Shown here: positions 1 to 10,050 of the stretch, piece by piece | How positions within the stretch are numbered: the first letter of the stretch is position 1 | Layout of the letters: each line of letters starts with the position of its first letter | Assembly: GCA_001769195.1 (NCBI GenBank) | Contig: MEOK01000038.1 | Location: 135,020 to 199,019, forward strand | DNA length: 64,000 bases | Reading direction: 5' to 3' | Source: Bacteroidetes bacterium GWF2_40_14 | Lineage (GTDB): Bacteria > Bacteroidota > Bacteroidia > Bacteroidales > UBA932 | Position numbers and translations under genes: made by a program | Notes under the pieces: generated by a model | What the model was told of the DNA's origin: nothing | Seen by the model: the letters and a program-made list of their open reading frames with translations, nothing else | The model's database searches: none

Positions 1-4
1 AGTA

Positions 5-724
5 TCATCTAATATACCATTTTCGTTGGGTTGGGAGTATGTCAGAAGAGATTCCAAATTTATAGGTTGTCATGGGGTTCAATGCGTTGAAAAGAAGTGT
101 TGTGTCTTCTTTCGAACTGATTGTTTCAAGTATGGCCCCTAGAAATGCAATGGTAGCTGGGTTGTATTTAAGCGCCAGTTTTTTTATAGTTGTTATTTGT
201 TCCGGAGTAATTGCTTTGAATAATGTCAGGAGCCTTTTACAGGCATTATCGGGCATTGTATCAGGAATCTCTTTGAAGAATCGCAAACAATCCAGGAGTT
301 GGAAAAGAGGAATATTTTCCTTTATTATTGTATTTTCCTGTTTTACAAATCTGATTCGGTATATGCCTCTTTTAATTGCCTTTTTCTCTTTTTTGGTTGC
401 GATTCGAAGCGAAGCTGGAACCTGAGTTGTCAGTCCCAAATCATTGAATACAGAATAGCCTGTTAAGTAGCCGATTGTTTTACCATTTTTATCAATCAGA
501 TCTTTAACTATCTGATAAGTGTCAGGCTGTAATTCGCCAAATTTACTAATCTGAGGTTTGTAAAACCGACCTTTTGAAAGACGGCGGATTTTTTCCTGAG
601 CGACCAGCATATTCAAAGCTTTATTGACAGCTTTTAGCCTGTTCACCTCTATGGAAAAATCGGAAGAGGTGAATACAAATCCCATTGGAAATCGGTCTAT
701 AGTATCTTTTATAATATCAGTCAT
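5..724 (-). CDS. DUF6088/AbiEi-like type IV toxin-antitoxin antitoxin family protein
   Basis: 239 aa ORF with N-terminal winged-helix-like region and 'LSKGRFYKP...GYLTGYSVFNDLGLTTQVP' pattern typical of AbiEi/DUF6088 proteins; stop TGA overlaps an ATG (ATGA) at the window edge. Confidence 0.7.
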   Translation of the reverse strand: MTDIIKDTIDRFPMGFVFTSSDFSIEVNRLKAVNKALNMLVAQEKIRRLSKGRFYKPQISKFGELQPDTYQIVKDLIDKNGKTIGYLTGYSVFNDLGLTTQVPASLRIATKKEKKAIKRGIYRIRFVKQENTIIKENIPLFQLLDCLRFFKEIPDTMPDNACKRLLTLFKAITPEQITTIKKLALKYNPATIAFLGAILETISSKEDTTLLFNALNPMTTYKFGISSDILPTQRKWYIR

Positions 725-755
725 TTGAAAAGATATGTTCTTAGCAAATATAAAT

Positions 756-795
756 AAAATAAGCGAGTTTTTACCCGTATAAACTCGCTTATTTT
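756..795 (-). terminator. Intrinsic terminator-like hairpin
   Basis: Perfect 15-bp inverted repeat AAAATAAGCGAGTTT/AAACTCGCTTATTTT with 10-nt loop, downstream of the fic gene on the minus strand. Confidence 0.7.
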
Positions 796-871
796 AAAAA
801 TATTTGGTAAAACAACTTTAAGTAACTATTAGATAGGTGTTTAGTTGAAGTTAGTTAATGATGTTTAAGAA

Positions 872-992
872 ATAGTTATAAATTGATGTATGCAGGATTG
901 GAGATACCTCGTGCCCGAGGAGGGAGGGGCCACGTTTGCGAAGCAAATGGGGAGGCGTATCTCCAATTCTGTATATATTATTTGAACTAACT
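872..992. repeat. 121-bp palindromic repeat, copy 1
   Basis: Near-identical core to 1961-2081 at constant offset 1089; TGTATGCAGGATTGGAGATAC...GTATCTCCAATTCTGTATATA arms with two internal small hairpins. Confidence 0.85.
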
Positions 993-995
993 TTG

Positions 996-1871
996 TTATT
1001 CATTCTCTTCATAATAATATGAATAATCAATTCCTTTCATAAACATTTCGCGGCTGCTGATTTCATCGGTAAGGGCATTTTTTAGCAAGTTCTTAAGCTC
1101 CGTGCTGTTTGTCGAACTTTTTACCATTGCGCTCAGATAATCAGTTTTATTAATCTTACTCCAATCAACGCAACGTTTTAATCGTTTCTTGAAAATCAAA
1201 TCCAGCCAAATGCGTGTGCATCGCCCATTGCCTTCCATGAATGGGTGTGCAATGTTCATTTCTACATATTTATCGGCAATTTCGTCGAGTGTGTTTTCAG
1301 GCATTTCTTCAATTTGCTTTAATGTATTACTCAGAAACCGTGCTGCTGCGAATTGAAAGCCACCTTTTGAAATGTTTTTTTGTCTTATTTTTCCTGCAAA
1401 GTCATATAACCCACCGAAAATATAGGCATGAATTTGCTGCAAACTTTTCGTCGTTCCGATTTCTGCTTCGCTAATGAGATTGCTTTCGAAAAATGAATAA
1501 GCCTTTTTCTTACTCTGCCCGTCAATACTGTTGTCGCTGTATGTAAACCAGTCCAAAAATTTGACGGCTTTATTATTTGGAAAATGCTTGGCAAGAGAAA
1601 TAACGCCATCACTGTCAAGGGTGTCAGCCAAACGTTTTTTGCCATCAGGTGCCACGAATCTGAACCCGTGAGTAGCACTCACGAGTTCGTTTTGTTCTTT
1701 GATAAGTTTACGCTTTAGCCAACGCCAATAGTTGTTTGCTTTTGTATAATCGTCCTGTCCATAGAGCACTGCAACAACATCGACAACATTAAACCACCAT
1801 TTGTTGTTCTCTTCGTCCCATATGGCACGAACTTCACGGTCGTCGAAAAAACGGATTGAAATTTTACTCAT
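996..1871 (-). CDS. Bro-N-like N-terminal domain fused to Fic (protein adenylyltransferase) domain
   Basis: N-term '[33 protein letters not shown]' resembles Bro-N/antirepressor domain; C-term Fic motif [14 protein letters not shown]; internal Met (MSKIS) preferred over the ORF-track start lying in the repeat. Confidence 0.85.
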   Translation of the reverse strand: MSKISIRFFDDREVRAIWDEENNKWWFNVVDVVAVLYGQDDYTKANNYWRWLKRKLIKEQNELVSATHGFRFVAPDGKKRLADTLDSDGVISLAKHFPNNKAVKFLDWFTYSDNSIDGQSKKKAYSFFESNLISEAEIGTTKSLQQIHAYIFGGLYDFAGKIRQKNISKGGFQFAAARFLSNTLKQIEEMPENTLDEIADKYVEMNIAHPFMEGNGRCTRIWLDLIFKKRLKRCVDWSKINKTDYLSAMVKSSTNSTELKNLLKNALTDEISSREMFMKGIDYSYYYEENE

Positions 1872-1960
1872 GCCAGTTAAGAATGTTGATCTGAAATAGT
1901 TATTCAATTTATTATTAACAAATATAAGAACAATACCGGCAATTGTAAAGGGTTTTGCCA

Positions 1961-2081
1961 ATAGTTATAAGACAATGTATGCAGGATTGGAGATACCTCG
2001 TGCCCGAGGAGGGAGGGGCCACGTTTGCGCAGCAAATGGGGAGGCGTATCTCCTATCCTGCATACATTATTTGTACTAACT
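1961..2081. repeat. 121-bp palindromic repeat, copy 2
   Basis: Direct repeat of 872-992; 21-bp arms 1976-1996 and 2046-2066 complementary with one mismatch; internal hairpins CCTCG-TGCC-CGAGG and TTTGC-GCA-GCAAA. Confidence 0.85.
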
Positions 2082-2087
2082 AAAACA

Positions 2088-2117
2088 AAAGAGAGTGACC
2101 TTACGATCACCCTCTTT
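2088..2117 (-). terminator. dnaK terminator
   Basis: AGAGGGTGATC/GTCACTCTCT hairpin followed by T-rich tract in the minus direction, just downstream of dnaK. Confidence 0.7.
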
Positions 2118-2145
2118 ATGAGTTATTATTTACAGAGTCAGGTAA

Positions 2146-4059
2146 TTACTTAACCTCTTCGAAGTCTACGTCGGTAACCTCTTTGTCGGACCCACCAGTG
2201 CCTGAGCCTTCTGTAGGACCGGCACCCGGATCTGTTCCTTGTGCAGGACCGCCCTGGGCTGCTTTGGCCATATCTTCAGAAGCTGCGTGCCATGCTGCAT
2301 TCATTCCCTCCATTGCCTTGTCAATGGTAGACACATCGCCCGATTTGTGAGCCTCTTTAAGAGCAGCCAGTGCGCTTTCGATTGCTCCCTTTTTGTCGGA
2401 AGGAATCTTGTCGCCATACTCCTTAAGGTTTTTCTCGCTCTGGAACACCATTGCATCGGCAGCATTTATCTTATCCACCTTCTCTCTCTCTGCCTTATCT
2501 GTAGCTTCATTGGCCTTAGCTTCATCCTTCATTTTCTTGATCTCTGCCTCACTTAATCCGCTAGATGCTTCAATTCTGATCTTCTGCTCTTTGCCTGTTC
2601 CTTTGTCTTTAGCAGAAACGTGCAGGATACCATTTGCGTCTATATCAAATGTAACTTCAATCTGAGGAACACCTCTTGGAGCAGGAACAATGCCATCGAG
2701 ATGGAACCTGCCTATTGTCTTGTTATCTTTAGCCATAGGTCTCTCTCCCTGAAGAACGTGAATCTCCACCGATGGCTGGTTGTCGCTGGCAGTACTGAAA
2801 ACCTCCGACTTACGAGTAGGAATTGTTGTGTTTGACTCTATCAGCTTTGTCATTACAGAACCGAATGTCTCAATACCAAGTGAAAGAGGAGTTACGTCAA
2901 GAAGCAGTACATCCTTTACATCGCCGGCAAGAACACCACCCTGGATGGCAGCACCAACTGCTACTACCTCATCGGGATTAACCCCCTTGCTTGGAGCTTT
3001 TCCGAAGAACTTCTCGACAATCTGCTGGATTGCAGGAATACGTGTAGAGCCTCCTACAAGAAGAATCTCGTCAATATCACTTGCCTTGTAGTTAGCATCG
3101 CTCAGAGCTTTGCGGCAAGGTTCAACTGTTCTCTGTATTAAAGAGTCGCAAAGTTGTTCGAACTTGGCACGTGTAAGAGTTTTAACAAGGTGTTTTGGAA
3201 CGCCATCAACAGGCATTATGTAGGGCAGATTGATTTCTGTAGAGGTCTGGCTTGAAAGCTCAATTTTTGCTTTCTCGCCGGCTTCTTTAAGTCTTTGAAG
3301 TGCCATAGGGTCCTTTCTTAAGTCAAGACCACTGTTTTCACTCATGAACTCCTCAGCCAGCCAGTCAATAATCTTCTGGTCAAAGTCGTCACCGCCAAGG
3401 TGAGTGTCGCCGTTTGTAGATTTCACTTCAAAAACGCCCTCTCCAAGTTCCATGATTGAGATATCAAATGTGCCACCTCCAAGGTCAAACACAGCAACTT
3501 TCATCTCTCTGTGTTGTTTGTCAAGACCATAAGCCAACGCTGCAGCAGTAGGCTCATTTATGATCCTCATTACCTTAAGACCAGCAATTTCTCCGGCCTC
3601 TTTGGTTGCCTGCCTCTGTGAGTCACTAAAATATGCAGGTACTGTAATAACTGCCTCTGTAACCTCTTGTCCAAGATAGTCCTCAGCTGTCTTCTTCATT
3701 TTCTGAAGAATCATTGCCGAAATCTCCTGTGGAGTATATTGACGACCGTCAATATTCACCCTTGATGTATTGTTGTCCCCTTTTTCTACTTTGTAAGGTA
3801 CACGATGAACCTCCATTTGAACGCGGTCATAGGATTCTCCCATGAATCTCTTGATAGAGAAGATGGTCCTTGTTGGATTTGTGATTGCCTGTCTCTTTGC
3901 AGGGTCTCCGATTTTTCTCTCTCCGTTGTCTGCAAATGCAACAACGGAAGGGGTTGTTCTCTTGCCTTCGCTGTTAATAATGACAGTAGGTTCGTTTCCC
4001 TCCATCACTGCTACGCAAGAGTTTGTGGTTCCAAGGTCAATTCCGATAATTTTTCCCAT
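2146..4059 (-). CDS. dnaK: Molecular chaperone DnaK (Hsp70)
   Basis: 637 aa, [21 protein letters not shown]..., ATPase motifs and Hsp70 substrate-binding domain. Confidence 0.99.
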   Translation of the reverse strand: MGKIIGIDLGTTNSCVAVMEGNEPTVIINSEGKRTTPSVVAFADNGERKIGDPAKRQAITNPTRTIFSIKRFMGESYDRVQMEVHRVPYKVEKGDNNTSRVNIDGRQYTPQEISAMILQKMKKTAEDYLGQEVTEAVITVPAYFSDSQRQATKEAGEIAGLKVMRIINEPTAAALAYGLDKQHREMKVAVFDLGGGTFDISIMELGEGVFEVKSTNGDTHLGGDDFDQKIIDWLAEEFMSENSGLDLRKDPMALQRLKEAGEKAKIELSSQTSTEINLPYIMPVDGVPKHLVKTLTRAKFEQLCDSLIQRTVEPCRKALSDANYKASDIDEILLVGGSTRIPAIQQIVEKFFGKAPSKGVNPDEVVAVGAAIQGGVLAGDVKDVLLLDVTPLSLGIETFGSVMTKLIESNTTIPTRKSEVFSTASDNQPSVEIHVLQGERPMAKDNKTIGRFHLDGIVPAPRGVPQIEVTFDIDANGILHVSAKDKGTGKEQKIRIEASSGLSEAEIKKMKDEAKANEATDKAEREKVDKINAADAMVFQSEKNLKEYGDKIPSDKKGAIESALAALKEAHKSGDVSTIDKAMEGMNAAWHAASEDMAKAAQGGPAQGTDPGAGPTEGSGTGGSDKEVTDVDFEEVK

Positions 4060-4170
4060 AATATTGATAGAATTTTAATTGTTTTCTTTGCTTTGCCCAT
4101 GATAGCATCTAACATTGTGCCAAATGGAAAAACTGACAAGGTGGCAGAGTTGTCGTCTTAATTATTTACT

Positions 4171-4178
4171 TAGCTTTG
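4171..4178 (+). promoter_or_regulatory. Bacteroidota -7 box (TAGCTTTG) for panB
   Basis: Matches TAnnTTTG about 36 nt upstream of the panB ATG. Confidence 0.4.
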
Positions 4179-4214
4179 TGACTCGAAAAATCATGATTAT
4201 TTAATTTAAAGGAT

Positions 4215-5030
4215 ATGTCTGTAGAGGGAAAAAAGCGCATCATTACAACGCAAAGACTGCTTGAGATGAAGCAAAGAGGCGAGAAAATCGCAATGTTGAC
4301 CGCATATGATTATACATCAGCCAAGATTATTGACGAAGCCGGGATAGATATCATACTGGTTGGCGATTCTGCTGCAAACGTAATGGCAGGGCATGAAACC
4401 ACTCTTCCTATTACTTTGGATCAGATGATTTACCATGCCCAAAGTGTTGTTAAGGCGGTAAAGAATCCCATGGTTGTTGTAGATATGCCATTCGGTGCCT
4501 ATCAGGGAAATTCCAAACAGGCTGTTTTCAGCGCAATCCGCATTATGAAGGAGTCCGAGGCAGATGCTGTAAAGGTTGAAGGGGGTTCGGAAATTCTTGA
4601 ATCGGTAAGCAGAATACTGTCGACAGGTATTCCGGTTATGGGACATCTTGGTCTTACTCCTCAATCAATTCATAAGTTCGGGACATACAGTGTCAGGGCA
4701 AAGGAAGAGGCCGAAGCTAATAAGCTGATTGAAGACGCACTGGCATTGGAAGATGCAGGCTGTTTTGCATTAGTTCTGGAAAAAATTCCGGCAACATTGG
4801 GAACCAAAGTGGCAGAAGCTTTGAAAATTCCGGTGATAGGTATTGGTGCAGGGAACGGTGTGGATGGTCAGGTTCTTGTGATGCATGACATGCTGGGACT
4901 TACACAAGAGTTCTCACCCAGGTTCCTGAGGCGTTACCATAACCTCCACGATGAGATGCTGAAAGCTGTTAAAAACTATATAAGTGATATCAGGAGCAGG
5001 GAGTTTCCAAATGATCAGGAACAATACTAA
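4215..5030 (+). CDS. panB: 3-methyl-2-oxobutanoate hydroxymethyltransferase
   Basis: 271 aa, '[48 protein letters not shown]' PanB signature. Confidence 0.98.
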   Translation: MSVEGKKRIITTQRLLEMKQRGEKIAMLTAYDYTSAKIIDEAGIDIILVGDSAANVMAGHETTLPITLDQMIYHAQSVVKAVKNPMVVVDMPFGAYQGNSKQAVFSAIRIMKESEADAVKVEGGSEILESVSRILSTGIPVMGHLGLTPQSIHKFGTYSVRAKEEAEANKLIEDALALEDAGCFALVLEKIPATLGTKVAEALKIPVIGIGAGNGVDGQVLVMHDMLGLTQEFSPRFLRRYHNLHDEMLKAVKNYISDIRSREFPNDQEQY

Positions 5031-5031
5031 T

Positions 5032-5715
5032 ATGAATATTCTCTATGAGGACAATCATCTGATTGTCGTAAACAAAAGGTCTGGAGAGATTGTCCAGGGC
5101 GATAAAACAGGAGACAAGCCTCTGAGTGAAATCATTTCAAGATTTATTGCCGACCGCGACAATAAGCCTGGGGCAGCATTCATTGGTGTTCCTCATCGTC
5201 TTGACAGACCGGTTACCGGCATTGCTGTCTTTGCAAAGACATCAAAATCTTTGGAAAGGCTTAATGAGATGTTCAGGAACAGTGAGATAGAAAAAAAATA
5301 CTGGGCAATAGTAGCCAACAAACCCGAAAATCCCGTTGGAGAACTCAAACATTATCTTGTCAGGAACGAGAAGCAAAACAAGTCATATGCAAGCCTTCTG
5401 CCTAAGAAGGATGCAAAGGAGGCAAGGTTGCTATATAAAGTTCTGGCAAGCAGCGACCGCTATCATCTTATTGAGGTTGAGCTCCTCACCGGAAGGCACC
5501 ATCAGATAAGGTGCCAGCTTGCAGAGATTGGCTGTCCTATAAAGGGTGACCTTAAGTATGGTGCACCAAGGTCCAATCCCAACGGAAGCATCTCACTGCA
5601 TGCAAGGAGTATAAAGTTTATCCATCCTGTAAAGAAGAGTGAAGTTATTATATTGGCACCTCCTCCTGAAGATTCTCTTTGGAATGCTTTTATGAAGATT
5701 GTCAAAGTTCAGTAA
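5032..5715 (+). CDS. RluA-family pseudouridine synthase
   Basis: 'GVPHRLDRPVTGIAVFAKTSKSLERLNEMF' RluA motif; no S4 domain; ATG 5032 just after panB stop. Confidence 0.92.
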   Translation: MNILYEDNHLIVVNKRSGEIVQGDKTGDKPLSEIISRFIADRDNKPGAAFIGVPHRLDRPVTGIAVFAKTSKSLERLNEMFRNSEIEKKYWAIVANKPENPVGELKHYLVRNEKQNKSYASLLPKKDAKEARLLYKVLASSDRYHLIEVELLTGRHHQIRCQLAEIGCPIKGDLKYGAPRSNPNGSISLHARSIKFIHPVKKSEVIILAPPPEDSLWNAFMKIVKVQ

Positions 5716-7105
5716 TACCGGCTTTGTATACAGCCATTGCACGCAATCGTGCAGTTGTGTGATCTACAATGGGTCTTGGATATTCCGATGGATTGTCGAA
5801 TTCCGGAACCCATTTTCTAATATAAATATTATCAGGATCAAATTTCTTTGTCTGTAATTCGGGGTTGAATATTCTGAAATATGGAGCAGCATCACATCCG
5901 CAGCCAGCTGCCCATTGCCAGTTTCCATTGTTTGCAGAGAGATCGTAGTCAAGAAGTTTTGCGGCAAAATAACTCTCCCCGATTTGCCAGTTGATAAGCA
6001 GATGTTTGGCAAGGAAACTTGCAGTAATCATTCTCACCCTGTTATGCATGAATCCTGTCTGGTTAAGTTCCCGCATTCCTGCATCAACAATTGGATAACC
6101 TGTCTCTCCCTTGCACCATTTTTCCAGTTCCCTCTCGTCATTCCTCCATGAAATATAACTGTACCTCCTTTTAAATGGACCATCTGCCGCATATGGAAAA
6201 TGATATATGACTGACTTGAAAAACTCACGCCATATCAACTCTCCAAGCCAGGTGTTGTTTAGCTCAATTGCTGAGCGGACAAGACCGCGAATGCTGATTG
6301 TGCCGAATCTTATATGTACACTTAGACGTGTAGTTCCGTTCTCATTAGCGGGATCGTTCCTGGTATTGTGGTAGCCTGCAATTATTGAATTTATAATGCA
6401 CGGTTTTGTGAAAATATTTCCAGATGGGATAAACCCTATTTCATCGAGGGCTGGCAAGTTTTTGAATAGTTTAAGAGAACCATATTCAAAGCGGTTCAGT
6501 TCTGACAATTGTTGCATGTCAGATGACATTACAAAGTTATCTGTCTGCTCTTCGGATGGCCAATATTTCAGATGGGTTACAGGCTCATTATTTAGTTTAT
6601 TGAGCCATTGTCTTGAATATGGTGTGTATACTGTATATGGTTGTCCATCAGGTTTAAGAATATCGTCTTTTGAGAAAATAACCTGATCTTTAAAGCATTG
6701 AAAAGTTATTCCTCTGTTTTTGAGCAGCAAGGCAATTTTCACGTCTCTCTCTACAGCATATGGTTCATAATCATCGTTGCAGAAAACTGAGGAGACATCG
6801 AATTCAGAAGATATGAATTCAAACGCAGCTTCCGGGGCATCATAAATATACAGAATTGAGCCCTCTCCGGAACAAAATCCTTTTAACTGGGAGATTTCCA
6901 TTTCCAGTCGTAAAAGGGCCTGATGTATGAAATCTACCCTTCTGTCGCGTCTGTCCGGGAGTTGATTGAGGATTGTTGTGTCGAATATGAAAAGAGACAA
7001 TACCCTTAACCCGGATCTTAGTGCCTCATACAAACCTCGGTTGTCTTCCAGCCTGAGATCGTTTCGAAACCAGAATATGTTGATTTTTTCCTTTAGCATA
7101 ATCAT
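5702..7105 (-). CDS. phr: Cryptochrome/photolyase family protein (deoxyribodipyrimidine photo-lyase)
   Basis: 467 aa, 'IFWFRNDLRLEDNRGLYEAL', 'WREFF', 'GYPIVDAGMRELNQTGFMHNRVRMITASFLAKHLLINW'. Confidence 0.96.
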   Translation of the reverse strand: MIMLKEKINIFWFRNDLRLEDNRGLYEALRSGLRVLSLFIFDTTILNQLPDRRDRRVDFIHQALLRLEMEISQLKGFCSGEGSILYIYDAPEAAFEFISSEFDVSSVFCNDDYEPYAVERDVKIALLLKNRGITFQCFKDQVIFSKDDILKPDGQPYTVYTPYSRQWLNKLNNEPVTHLKYWPSEEQTDNFVMSSDMQQLSELNRFEYGSLKLFKNLPALDEIGFIPSGNIFTKPCIINSIIAGYHNTRNDPANENGTTRLSVHIRFGTISIRGLVRSAIELNNTWLGELIWREFFKSVIYHFPYAADGPFKRRYSYISWRNDERELEKWCKGETGYPIVDAGMRELNQTGFMHNRVRMITASFLAKHLLINWQIGESYFAAKLLDYDLSANNGNWQWAAGCGCDAAPYFRIFNPELQTKKFDPDNIYIRKWVPEFDNPSEYPRPIVDHTTARLRAMAVYKAGITEL

Positions 7106-7635
7106 GCCTTAAGATAGGAGAGGTCCTTGCCATCTGCCTCTCCCTCCCGTATCTGAGTTGAAGAGACATCTATCTCAGGAGCATCAATAAGCCTGGCACC
7201 ATACCTCTTGCACAGCTCTTCACCATCGAACCCGCTGCGGGGATATACCCATACCTGATACTCTTTAAGAAGATTTTCCCAGTGTTTCCATTGTTCGATA
7301 ATTGCAAGATTGTCTGCGCCGATTATAAGAATAAATTCATTATGAGGTTCCAGAGAACTTAATTTCCTTAATGTGGAGATAGTGTATAAGGGGACAGGCA
7401 AAGAAAATTCAATGTCCGATACAACTACCTTATTTCCAAGATGCCGTGCGGAACACCTTACATGTTCCAGCCTGTCGGCACTGTTGTTAACCTGTGCTTT
7501 ATCCTTTAAGGGATTCTGAGGGCTCACAACCAGTCTTAGCTGATCTATCTCACCATTGTCCAGAAGGTATTTACATATGGCTATGTGGCCTATATGCAGA
7601 GGGTTGAATGATCCAAAAAAGAGAGCAACACGCAT
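7102..7635 (-). CDS. nadD: Nicotinate-nucleotide adenylyltransferase
   Basis: 'VALFFGSFNPLHIGHIAICKYLL', 'ISSTQIR'-like 'VSSTQIREG'. Confidence 0.95.
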   Translation of the reverse strand: MRVALFFGSFNPLHIGHIAICKYLLDNGEIDQLRLVVSPQNPLKDKAQVNNSADRLEHVRCSARHLGNKVVVSDIEFSLPVPLYTISTLRKLSSLEPHNEFILIIGADNLAIIEQWKHWENLLKEYQVWVYPRSGFDGEELCKRYGARLIDAPEIDVSSTQIREGEADGKDLSYLKA

Positions 7636-7650
7636 TTATTTAATTTTAGA

Positions 7651-8223
7651 CTATGGTTTTTCCGAGTAAAAATTTTCTACAAGCTTTTCTGCCTCTTTCA
7701 GGCAAATGTCGAGGTTCTCATTTACCAGAACCCTGTCGAAATATTTGGCAAATGTTAACTCCTCATTTGCTTTTGCCACTCTTTTGTCAATAGTGTCGGC
7801 AGAATCTGTGCCTCTTGCCAGCAATCTTTCCCTGAGAATATTAATGGACGGGGGCTGTACAAAAACAGCAAGCGCACTGTGGCCGTACAACTTTTTCAGG
7901 TTTACCCCACCTTTTACATCAATGTCAAAGACAACGATCTTACCTGCCAACCATATCCGTTCAACTTCGCTCTTTAGTGTGCCATAGAATGAACCTGAGT
8001 ATACCTCTTCATACTCGACAAAATTGCCAGCTTCTATCCTTTTAACGAAATCTGTTTTGTCAAGAAAAAAATAGTCATGGCCATTCACCTCTTCTCCTCT
8101 GGGCAAACGCGATGTTGCAGAGACAGAAAACTCCAAAAATGGATATTTGTCAAGCAGATGGCGCACTATCGTTGTTTTTCCGGCCCCGGATGGAGCGGAG
8201 AATATCAGAACCTTGTTATTCAT
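7651..8223 (-). CDS. gmk: Guanylate kinase
   Basis: 'LIFSAPSGAGKTTIVRHLLDKYPFLEFSVSATSRLPRGEEVNGHDYFF'; ATG at 8223 chosen. Confidence 0.97.
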   Translation of the reverse strand: MNNKVLIFSAPSGAGKTTIVRHLLDKYPFLEFSVSATSRLPRGEEVNGHDYFFLDKTDFVKRIEAGNFVEYEEVYSGSFYGTLKSEVERIWLAGKIVVFDIDVKGGVNLKKLYGHSALAVFVQPPSINILRERLLARGTDSADTIDKRVAKANEELTFAKYFDRVLVNENLDICLKEAEKLVENFYSEKP

Positions 8224-8989
8224 ATTGATCACGTTCGCTTTTAACTTTAGACAAATCATTTAAAAACCGGGCAATTTTTTCAGTACAGCATTTTAAGAAT
8301 CTTTCACCTTTTTCAGGAGTTGCACCTATAGGATTCCCAACACCGGTATCATCTGAAATATATATCCACCTTCTTGGAGTCCACGCCCATTTTTCCTTGA
8401 ACCCATCAATCGCAAATTTCCGCTCTTTGCCATCACCTGCCTCCTCAAGAGGAAGTACTAGATCAGGGGCAACATACTGCATACATGATGTCTCAAGCTC
8501 TCCTGCATGGTCGCCCGCCTCCTTGAAGAACCCATCAGGTTTACATGCTGTCCACCAATTTATTGCGCTCATGAGAATATGCGGATATTCAAGAGAGAGT
8601 TCCCTGATTATGGGAACGAATGCGTTACCACCGTGAGCATTAAGTATGACTAACTTTTTTATGCCATGCTTGTCCAGGACCTCAAGAATATCTCTTACAA
8701 TAGCTATTTGAGTGGACGGTCTCATGTTCATACAGAGCTTCACCTCCATCTGTCCGGTATTAACACCATATGCAATCGACGGCAGAACAATACAGCCTGC
8801 ACCATTCCTATTTGCAATTTCCGCAGCATCAGCCGCAACTTTCTCTGCTAAAATGGTATCAGTTCCGTAGGGAAGATGATAGTTATGTGCCTCTGTGGCT
8901 CCCCATGGTAAAATTGCTATGTTAAATGACTCATCTTTAACTGTTTTCCAGTTAGATTCCTGTAATACATGAGGTTTCATAATTTTCAA
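8216..8989 (-). CDS. Creatininase family protein
   Basis: 'ILPWGATEAHNYHLPYGTDT', 'ILNAHGGN', 'GDHAGELETS' metal-binding motifs. Confidence 0.92.
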   Translation of the reverse strand: MKIMKPHVLQESNWKTVKDESFNIAILPWGATEAHNYHLPYGTDTILAEKVAADAAEIANRNGAGCIVLPSIAYGVNTGQMEVKLCMNMRPSTQIAIVRDILEVLDKHGIKKLVILNAHGGNAFVPIIRELSLEYPHILMSAINWWTACKPDGFFKEAGDHAGELETSCMQYVAPDLVLPLEEAGDGKERKFAIDGFKEKWAWTPRRWIYISDDTGVGNPIGATPEKGERFLKCCTEKIARFLNDLSKVKSERDQYE

Positions 8990-8997
8990 TTTATAAG

Positions 8998-9005
8998 CAA
9001 AGTTA
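8998..9005 (-). promoter_or_regulatory. -7 box (TAACTTTG) for creatininase-gmk-nadD-phr run
   Basis: CAAAGTTA on plus strand, reads TAACTTTG on minus strand just upstream of 8989. Confidence 0.5.
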
Positions 9006-9016
9006 GATTTTTATGT

Positions 9017-9024
9017 TAACTTTG
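9017..9024 (+). promoter_or_regulatory. -7 box (TAACTTTG) for fba
   Basis: TAnnTTTG match upstream of the ATG at 9059. Confidence 0.5.
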
Positions 9025-9058
9025 CCGCGAAAAGGTTTAATAATAAATTTTAGATATT

Positions 9059-10021
9059 ATGATTTCATACAAAGAACTTGGTTTAGTAAACACAAAAGAA
9101 CTATTTGCCAAAGCAGTAAAGGGCGGGTATGCAATTCCTGCTTTTAACTTTAACAATATGGAACAGATGCAGGCGATAATCTCGGCCTGTGTAGAGACAA
9201 AATCTCCGGTCATTCTGCAGGTATCAAGTGGTGCAAGAAAATATGCCAATCAGACACTACTACGTTATATGGCTCAGGGAGCAGTTGAATATGCCAAAGA
9301 GCTTGGTGCAAACATTCCCATAGTACTTCACCTTGATCACGGCGATACTTTTGATCTCTGTAAATCATGCATAGACATGGGTTTCTCTTCTGTCATGATA
9401 GACGGTTCCCACCTTCCTTTTGACAAAAACATAGAGCTGACAAAACAGGTTGTAGAGTATGCTCATGCTCATGATGTTTCTGTAGAGGGTGAACTAGGAG
9501 TTCTGGCAGGCGTTGAGGATGAAGTATCTGCAGAACACCACACATATACACAACCCGAAGAGGTAGAAGAGTTTGTGAAAAAGACAGGTGTGGACTCTCT
9601 AGCGATTTCAATTGGAACTTCTCATGGAGCTTTCAAATTTAAACCGGGACAGAATCCGGAAATCCGATTAGATATTCTTAAGGAAATTGAGGTGAGAATA
9701 CCAGGGTTCCCAATAGTACTCCATGGTTCTTCAAGCGTGCCTCAGGATATCGTAGCAGAAATAAACAAATATGGTGGCAAACTAAAGGATTCAATAGGAA
9801 TTCCTGAGGACCAGCTAAGACAAGCTGCAGCCAGTGCCGTATGCAAGATTAATATCGACTCAGATGGTCGTCTTGCTATGACTGCTGCAATAAGAAAAGT
9901 TTTTGCTGAGAAGCCTGAAGAGTTTGACCCGCGTAAGTATCTTGGACCGGCACGTGACGCATTAAAGGCTCTTTACAAACACAAAATTCTGAATGTTCTG
10001 GGTAGTAACGACAAAATGTAG
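9059..10021 (+). CDS. fba: Class II fructose-1,6-bisphosphate aldolase
   Basis: 'GGYAIPAFNFNNMEQMQAII', 'VLHLDHGDTFDLCKSCIDMGFSSVMIDGSHLPF'. Confidence 0.97.
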   Translation: MISYKELGLVNTKELFAKAVKGGYAIPAFNFNNMEQMQAIISACVETKSPVILQVSSGARKYANQTLLRYMAQGAVEYAKELGANIPIVLHLDHGDTFDLCKSCIDMGFSSVMIDGSHLPFDKNIELTKQVVEYAHAHDVSVEGELGVLAGVEDEVSAEHHTYTQPEEVEEFVKKTGVDSLAISIGTSHGAFKFKPGQNPEIRLDILKEIEVRIPGFPIVLHGSSSVPQDIVAEINKYGGKLKDSIGIPEDQLRQAAASAVCKINIDSDGRLAMTAAIRKVFAEKPEEFDPRKYLGPARDALKALYKHKILNVLGSNDKM

Positions 10022-10050
10022 TTCATTCTTACAATCAGATATATAAATGG

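Noticed and set aside
72-425. 117-aa plus-strand ORF opposite the AbiEi-like gene
   Set aside because: Antisense shadow ORF with no recognisable domain; same reasoning applied to the many antisense ORFs in dnaK, atpA, gyrB, typA and others.
996-1871. Prophage remnant because of the Bro-N-like domain
   Set aside because: No integrase, structural, lysis or packaging genes nearby; it is a single-gene islet.
1904-2110. 68-aa ORF (MIVRSLSF...TPPHLLRKRGPSLLGHEVSP...) as a gene
   Set aside because: It is read through the 121-bp palindromic repeat and the fic upstream region; composition is explained by the repeat.
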